NCBI RefSeq assembly: GCF_022370635.2 | Contig: NZ_CP092362.2 | Coordinates: forward strand, 310,001-374,000 | Length of the DNA: 64,000 nucleotides | Direction: 5' to 3' | Source of the DNA: Mycolicibacterium crocinum | GTDB lineage: Bacteria; Actinomycetota; Actinomycetes; Mycobacteriales; Mycobacteriaceae | Part shown: in pieces, positions 60,004-64,000 of the stretch | Layout: each line of letters opens with the position of its first letter | Position numbering within the stretch: position 1 is the first letter of the stretch | Notes under the pieces: model-generated | Database searches by the model: none | Told to the model about the DNA's origin: nothing | What the model saw: the letters and a program-made list of their open reading frames with translations, nothing else | Made by a program: the position numbers and the translations under genes

Positions 60004-60966
60004 GTGGTGCAGATTGATACCCAACAGTTGCCTTCTCCTGGTAGTGGCTCGCGCCACACGCCCGCTGATGCCAGCATGTGCGGTGTGGTGGGGCAGCCGG
60101 TGCGCGTCGGGGTGGTCGGCAGGCCCGGGTGCGGCCGGCGCACGGTGACCGGTGTGCTGCGTGGGGCCGGTGTGGCGGTGGCGGACCCGTCGCAGCCATC
60201 TGACCTGGACGTCTATGTGTTCGCCGAAACCCTCAAACCGGAGGACAGACGCGCACTGGCTGACTGCCCGCGGCCCGTCGTCGCAGTCCTCACCAAGGCG
60301 GATCTGACCGGTTTCGGCGGCGCCGGGCCGATGACGGCGGCCGCCGAACGGTGCCGGCTGCTCAGCGACACCGTGCCCGTCTATCCGTTGGCCGCCCTCG
60401 CCGCGCTCGCGGCCGTCGACGACTCGGTGCTCGACGACGACATGCTCGCCGCGCTGCGGGTGCTGACCATCGAACCGGCCGACTTGGGGTCGACCGATCG
60501 GTTCGCGGCCGGGCAGCACCGGCTGCCCGCGTCGTTGCGGCAGCGGCTGCTTGCCCACCTCGACCTGTTCGGGATTTCGCACGCGATGCGGGCGCTGCGC
60601 GACGGCGCGGACCGGGCCGGGGTGGTGGCGGCGCTGCGGCGGGCCAGTGCCCTCGACGGGCTGCTGGCTGGGATCGACGCGGCGGCGGCGCCGGTGCGCT
60701 ACGAACGGCTGGCCGACTCGGCCGACGACGACGCCGTCGCCGCCAGGATGGCCGCGGCGATCGACGTGGTGCAGGCCGCCGGTATGACGGTCGACGGCGG
60801 TGCCGGCGCCGCCGCGCACCTCCGGCGCGCGATCGTCTGGCAGCGGTATTCGCGGGGGCCGGTCTCGCGACTGCACGCTCGCTGCGGCGCCGACATTGCC
60901 CGCGGCTCGCTGCGGCTGTGGGAGCGCGCGGGCGGCATCCCGGAGCCGGTGGAGCTCACGCCATGA
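60004..60966 (+). CDS. GTPase-like protein with degenerate P-loop (Rv0209-like)
   Basis: A protein of about 320 residues. Near the N-terminus V-G-V-V-G-R-P-G-C-G-R-R-T has the layout of a Walker A loop, but the Lys is replaced by Arg. V-L-T-K-A-D about 60 residues later resembles the G4 T-K-x-D motif. The second half is helical. The start is uncertain: GTG 60004 with AGGAG 11 nt upstream, or farther upstream at 59947, which would overlap trmB. The stop overlaps the next ATG by 4 nt. Rv0209 has the same neighbours. Function unknown; probably forms a pair with the next protein. Confidence 0.75.
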   Translation: MVQIDTQQLPSPGSGSRHTPADASMCGVVGQPVRVGVVGRPGCGRRTVTGVLRGAGVAVADPSQPSDLDVYVFAETLKPEDRRALADCPRPVVAVLTKADLTGFGGAGPMTAAAERCRLLSDTVPVYPLAALAALAAVDDSVLDDDMLAALRVLTIEPADLGSTDRFAAGQHRLPASLRQRLLAHLDLFGISHAMRALRDGADRAGVVAALRRASALDGLLAGIDAAAAPVRYERLADSADDDAVAARMAAAIDVVQAAGMTVDGGAGAAAHLRRAIVWQRYSRGPVSRLHARCGADIARGSLRLWERAGGIPEPVELTP

Positions 60967-62423
60967 CCGACCCCGTCGACACCCTGGTGTCGCAGATCGA
61001 CCCCACTCTGCCCGGGCCGTCGATCGTCCGTCGCGACGTGGTGCTGGTGGCGGGTCCGTGGCTGGCTGGGGTGAGCAGTGTGGTCGCCGCGCTGGGAGAC
61101 CGGCTGCCCGACTGCCCGGTGGTCGAAGCCGACTCACTTGCCGCCGGGGAGGCGCCGACCGCGGTGGTGTTCGTGGTCTCGGCGACCGCACCGATGACCG
61201 AATCGGACTGTGCGCTGTTGGACTCCGTCGCCGCCGACACCGACGCGGTGATCGGGGTCGTGTCGAAGATCGACGTGCACCGCACGTGGCGCGAGGTGCT
61301 CGACGCCGACCGTGCGCTGCTGGCGCAGCGGGCGCCCCGCTACCGCGATGTGCCTTGGGTGGGTGCCGCTGCCGCCCCGGATCTGGCGGCACCGGTCATC
61401 GAGGAGCTCGTCGCCTGCCTTCGGCATGTCCTGGCCGAAGACTCCTTGGATCGACGAAACCGATTGCGCGCGTGGGAGACTCGGCTCTTGACACTGCAGA
61501 GTCGACTCGATCGCGACGTGGCCGGCGCCGGCCGGGAGGCGCGGCTGGCCGCTCTGCGCGAGCAGCGCACCGCAGTGCTACAGCAGTTCCGGTTGGACAA
61601 GTCGCAGCGTTCGATCGCCCTGCGCAGCCAAATTCAGCAGGCCCGACTTGAGCTGTCCTACTTCGCCCGCAACCGGTGTGCGTCGGTGCGGACCGAACTA
61701 CAGGAGGACATCGCGGGTTTGAGCCGACGCGCAGTGGACGGTTTCGGTGACGAGGTTCGGCGCCGGGCGACGGAGGTGGCCGACGACGTGGCCGAGGGTG
61801 TGTCCCGGCAGCTGGCCGACATCGGCGAGGAACTCGAGCTGGCCGTCGACCCGGTGGACTCGCGCCCCGTCGTCGAGGTGGGCGCCGCGCCGCTGCGCGC
61901 CCACGGTCCGGAGAACCGGCTGATGCTGCTCCTCGGCGCGGGCTTCGGCCTGGGCGTCGCGCTGACGCTGAGCCGGATGCTCGCCGACCTGGCCCCGCAG
62001 TGGTCGGTCGGCGGTGCCATCGGCGGGGTGGTGCTCGGTGTGGTCCTGACGCTGTGGGTGGTAGGTGTGCGCAGCCTGCTGCAGGACCGGGCGGTGCTCG
62101 ACCGCTGGGTGGTGGAGGTGACCGGCCGGGTGCGGACCGCGATGGAGGAGTGGGTCGCCAGGAGCGTGCTGGCGGCCGAGGCATCGCTCGGCCGATCCGC
62201 CGCCGAACGCGATGCCGCGGACAGCGCGCGAACCGGGGAATCGGTCGCCCGCATCGATCGGGAGATCCGCGAACATGCCGCCGCCGGGGCTCGGGCGACT
62301 GCGGCCCGGGACCGGCATGTCCCAGTGATCGAGAGTGCGTTGGTGGCGGTGCACGAGGAACTCGACGCACTGAATCGATGCAAAGGCGCCAATTATGAGC
62401 TTCTGAATCGTTCCTGTGAGTGA
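60963..62423 (+). CDS. Dynamin-like/GTPase-related membrane protein with degenerate P-loop (Rv0210-like)
   Basis: A 486-residue protein of Rv0210 size. N-terminal V-L-V-A-G-P-W-L-A-G-V-S-S is in the P-loop position but lacks Lys. V-V-S-K-I-D resembles a G4 motif. The middle (about 165-310) is long helical and charged, two close membrane helices lie at about 321-341 and 348-367, and a C-terminal coiled coil ends the protein. This layout resembles bacterial dynamin-like proteins with a membrane paddle, although GTP binding appears weakened. Co-translated with the preceding gene by an ATGA overlap. Confidence 0.77.
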   Translation: MTDPVDTLVSQIDPTLPGPSIVRRDVVLVAGPWLAGVSSVVAALGDRLPDCPVVEADSLAAGEAPTAVVFVVSATAPMTESDCALLDSVAADTDAVIGVVSKIDVHRTWREVLDADRALLAQRAPRYRDVPWVGAAAAPDLAAPVIEELVACLRHVLAEDSLDRRNRLRAWETRLLTLQSRLDRDVAGAGREARLAALREQRTAVLQQFRLDKSQRSIALRSQIQQARLELSYFARNRCASVRTELQEDIAGLSRRAVDGFGDEVRRRATEVADDVAEGVSRQLADIGEELELAVDPVDSRPVVEVGAAPLRAHGPENRLMLLLGAGFGLGVALTLSRMLADLAPQWSVGGAIGGVVLGVVLTLWVVGVRSLLQDRAVLDRWVVEVTGRVRTAMEEWVARSVLAAEASLGRSAAERDAADSARTGESVARIDREIREHAAAGARATAARDRHVPVIESALVAVHEELDALNRCKGANYELLNRSCE

Positions 62424-62439
62424 TCGGACATAATCCCGA

Positions 62440-62468
62440 TTAACCGCGGGTATCTCACCCGCGTTAAC
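62440..62468. terminator. Inverted repeat after the Rv0210-like gene
   Basis: TTAACCGCGGGT and ACCCGCGTTAAC pair around ATCTC with a single bulged C, starting 17 nt after the stop. It is either the terminator of the upstream operon or an operator for pckA. Confidence 0.45.
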
Positions 62469-62469
62469 C

Positions 62470-62531
62470 TACTTTTCAGGGAGGACCGTGTCTCGACGCG
62501 GAATCCGGCCTGCGTCCTGGCCATAAAAGTA
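62470..62531 (+). promoter_or_regulatory. Structured leader candidate upstream of pckA
   Basis: TACTTTT (62470-62476) can pair with AAAAGTA (62525-62531), and AGGAC with GTCCT inside it, forming a 62-nt interrupted stem that ends 5 nt before the AGGAGA ribosome site of pckA. It may be a 5' UTR structure; no known riboswitch was recognised. Confidence 0.3.
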
Positions 62532-62549
62532 AGCAGGAGATTGACAGCG

Positions 62550-64000
62550 ATGACTTCAGCGACCATCCCCGGTTTGGATACCGCACCGACCAAGCATGAG
62601 GGCCTGCTCGCTTGGGTCCAGGAAGTCGCCGAACTCACGCAGCCCGACCGGGTGGTCTTCGCCGACGGCTCCGAAGAGGAGTACCAGAGGCTGTGTGACG
62701 AACTGGTCGCCGCCGGAACCTTCACCAAGCTGAGCGACTCGGAAGAGCCCAGCTCGTACCTTGCGCGCTCGGCGCCGTCGGACGTGGCCCGCGTCGAGTC
62801 ACGCACGTTCATCTGCTCGGAGCGGGCGATCGATGCCGGCCCGACGAACAACTGGATGGACCCGGCCGAGATGCGCGGCATCATGAAGGACCTGTATCGC
62901 GGGTCGATGCGCGGTCGCACGATGTATGTGGTGCCGTTCTGCATGGGTCCGCTCGGTGCCGACGACCCCAAGCTCGGCGTTGAGATCACCGACTCCGAAT
63001 ATGTGGTCGTCTCGATGCGGACGATGACGCGCATGGGCAAGGCCGCGCTGGAGAAGATCGGCGACGACGGGTTCTTCGTCAAGGCGCTGCACTCCCTCGG
63101 CGCTCCGCTCGAGGCGGGCGAAGAAGACGATCCGTGGCCGTGCAACGACACGAAGTACATCACCCACTTCCCCGAGACCCGCGAAATCTGGAGCTTCGGT
63201 TCGGGTTACGGCGGCAACGCGCTGCTGGGCAAGAAGTGCTACTCGCTGCGCATCGCCTCGGCGATGGCCCACGACGAGGGCTGGCTCGCCGAGCACATGC
63301 TGATCCTCAAGCTGATCTCCCCGGAGAACAAGTCGTACTTCGTCGCTGCCGCGTTCCCGTCGGCCTGCGGCAAGACCAACCTTGCGATGCTGCAGCCGAC
63401 CATCCCCGGCTGGCGCGCCGAGACCGTCGGTGACGACATCGCCTGGATGCGCTTCGGCAAGGACGGCCGGCTGTACGCGACCAACCCGGAGTTCGGCTTC
63501 TTCGGCGTCGCGCCGGGCACCAACTGGAGCTCGAACCCGAACGCGATGAAGACCGTCGCCGCAGGCAACACCGTCTTCACCAACGTCGCGATGACCGACG
63601 ACGGCGGCGTCTGGTGGGAAGGCCTCGAAGGCGATCCGCAGCACTTGATCGACTGGAAGGGCAACGACTGGACGCCGGAGTCCGGCGAGAAGGCTGCCCA
63701 TCCCAATTCGCGCTACTGCACCCCGATGTCGCAGTGCCCGACGCTGGCTCCCGAGTGGGACGACCCGCAGGGCGTGCCGATCTCGGCCATCCTGTTCGGC
63801 GGACGCCGCAAGACGACGGTGCCGCTGGTGACGCAGGCCCGCGACTGGCAGCACGGTGTATTCATCGGCGCCACTTTGGGTTCCGAGCAGACCGCCGCCG
63901 CCGAGGGCAAGGTCGGCACCGTCCGTCGTGACCCGATGGCCATGCTGCCGTTCCTCGGCTACAACGTCGGCGACTACTTCGCCCACTGGATCAACCTCGG
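62550..64000 (+). CDS. pckA: Phosphoenolpyruvate carboxykinase (GTP), 3' end beyond the window
   Basis: The first 483 codons of GTP-dependent PEPCK, which converts oxaloacetate to PEP in gluconeogenesis from fatty acids. The kinase-1a P-loop P-S-A-C-G-K-T-N is at 270-277, with reactive Cys273 and Lys275. Substrate-binding segments R-T-M-Y-V-V-P-F at about 123-130 and [11 protein letters not shown] at about 216-226 are intact. ATG 62550 follows AGGAGA with 8 nt spacing. The frame is still open at base 64000. It corresponds to Rv0211. Its place beside the Mce1 lipid importer region suits growth on lipids. Confidence 0.96.
   Translation, partial: MTSATIPGLDTAPTKHEGLLAWVQEVAELTQPDRVVFADGSEEEYQRLCDELVAAGTFTKLSDSEEPSSYLARSAPSDVARVESRTFICSERAIDAGPTNNWMDPAEMRGIMKDLYRGSMRGRTMYVVPFCMGPLGADDPKLGVEITDSEYVVVSMRTMTRMGKAALEKIGDDGFFVKALHSLGAPLEAGEEDDPWPCNDTKYITHFPETREIWSFGSGYGGNALLGKKCYSLRIASAMAHDEGWLAEHMLILKLISPENKSYFVAAAFPSACGKTNLAMLQPTIPGWRAETVGDDIAWMRFGKDGRLYATNPEFGFFGVAPGTNWSSNPNAMKTVAAGNTVFTNVAMTDDGGVWWEGLEGDPQHLIDWKGNDWTPESGEKAAHPNSRYCTPMSQCPTLAPEWDDPQGVPISAILFGGRRKTTVPLVTQARDWQHGVFIGATLGSEQTAAAEGKVGTVRRDPMAMLPFLGYNVGDYFAHWINL

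Noticed and set aside
59983..61392. Long 5' extension of the trmB frame
   Set aside because: TrmB has its normal length from 59982, and the extension is antisense to the coupled Rv0209/Rv0210-like genes.

Overview
The window is a high-GC chromosome segment from a mycobacterium, most likely a rapid grower of the Mycolicibacterium type. The evidence is the gene content: an mce1 operon with its mam genes, mmpL3, mmpL11, sigG, zmp1, ricR, orphan mce-associated genes and GTP-dependent pckA. Their order closely follows Mycobacterium tuberculosis from about Rv0171 to Rv0211. Genes that tuberculosis lacks at these places are interspersed: fructosamine kinase, L-lactate dehydrogenase, a phenolic hydrolase locus, a DUF305 copper lipoprotein, a PrrA/PrrB-like pair and a glycine-rich PGRS-like protein. 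No rRNA, tRNA, insertion sequence, prophage or CRISPR array was seen.

Layout. 1-8354: 3' part of the mce1 lipid importer operon (mceC partial, mceD, lipoprotein mceE, mceF, mam1A-D), tightly coupled on the plus strand. 8380-16801: a mixed block with a DUF1275 membrane protein, SDR, fructosamine kinase, secreted phosphodiester glycosidase, GlsB, PQQ sugar dehydrogenase lipoprotein, pirin, MarR, a hemophore-like protein and a ferritin-like protein. 16839-23094: L-LDH, Ddn-like reductase, sigG, monoacylglycerol lipase, a lipoprotein hydrolase lacking its nucleophile, DUF2786, a TIGR04338-type metalloprotein and a PPOX protein. 23178-30017: molybdopterin oxidoreductase, then a divergent IclR / FAD-oxidoreductase / DAPG-hydrolase-like locus and a secreted protein with a basic tail. 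30097-38382: ilvD, a copper module (DUF305 lipoprotein plus RicR), an MFS pump, L,D-transpeptidase, a membrane esterase, and an MFS/ArsR pair. 38439-49477: zmp1, omamA-omamB, CoA-binding protein, Rv0201c-like protein, mmpL11, two hemophore-like proteins, a PrrA/PrrB-like two-component system and DUF3054. 49508-64000: Rv0204c-like membrane protein, the PGRS/C39-peptidase protein, an AI-2E transporter, mmpL3-NYN-trmB, an Rv0209/Rv0210 GTPase-like pair, and the 5' three quarters of pckA.

The main theme is envelope lipid traffic and its accessories: Mce1 with Mam and Omam proteins, MmpL3 and MmpL11, hemophores beside the MmpL genes, L,D-transpeptidase, and lipid hydrolases. Regulatory DNA is unusually readable. 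Perfect or near-perfect palindromes sit next to the marR, iclR, ricR and arsR-type regulators. At least ten genes have a TANNNT-like -10 box only 6-7 nt before the start codon, the signature of leaderless mRNAs. Strong hairpins lie between several gene ends. The most unusual single gene is the 1107-codon secreted protein at 50753-54076, which joins a PGRS-like Gly-rich region without a PE domain to an Ig/cadherin-like module and a C39-like cysteine peptidase domain with an apparent Cys/His/Asn-or-Asp triad.
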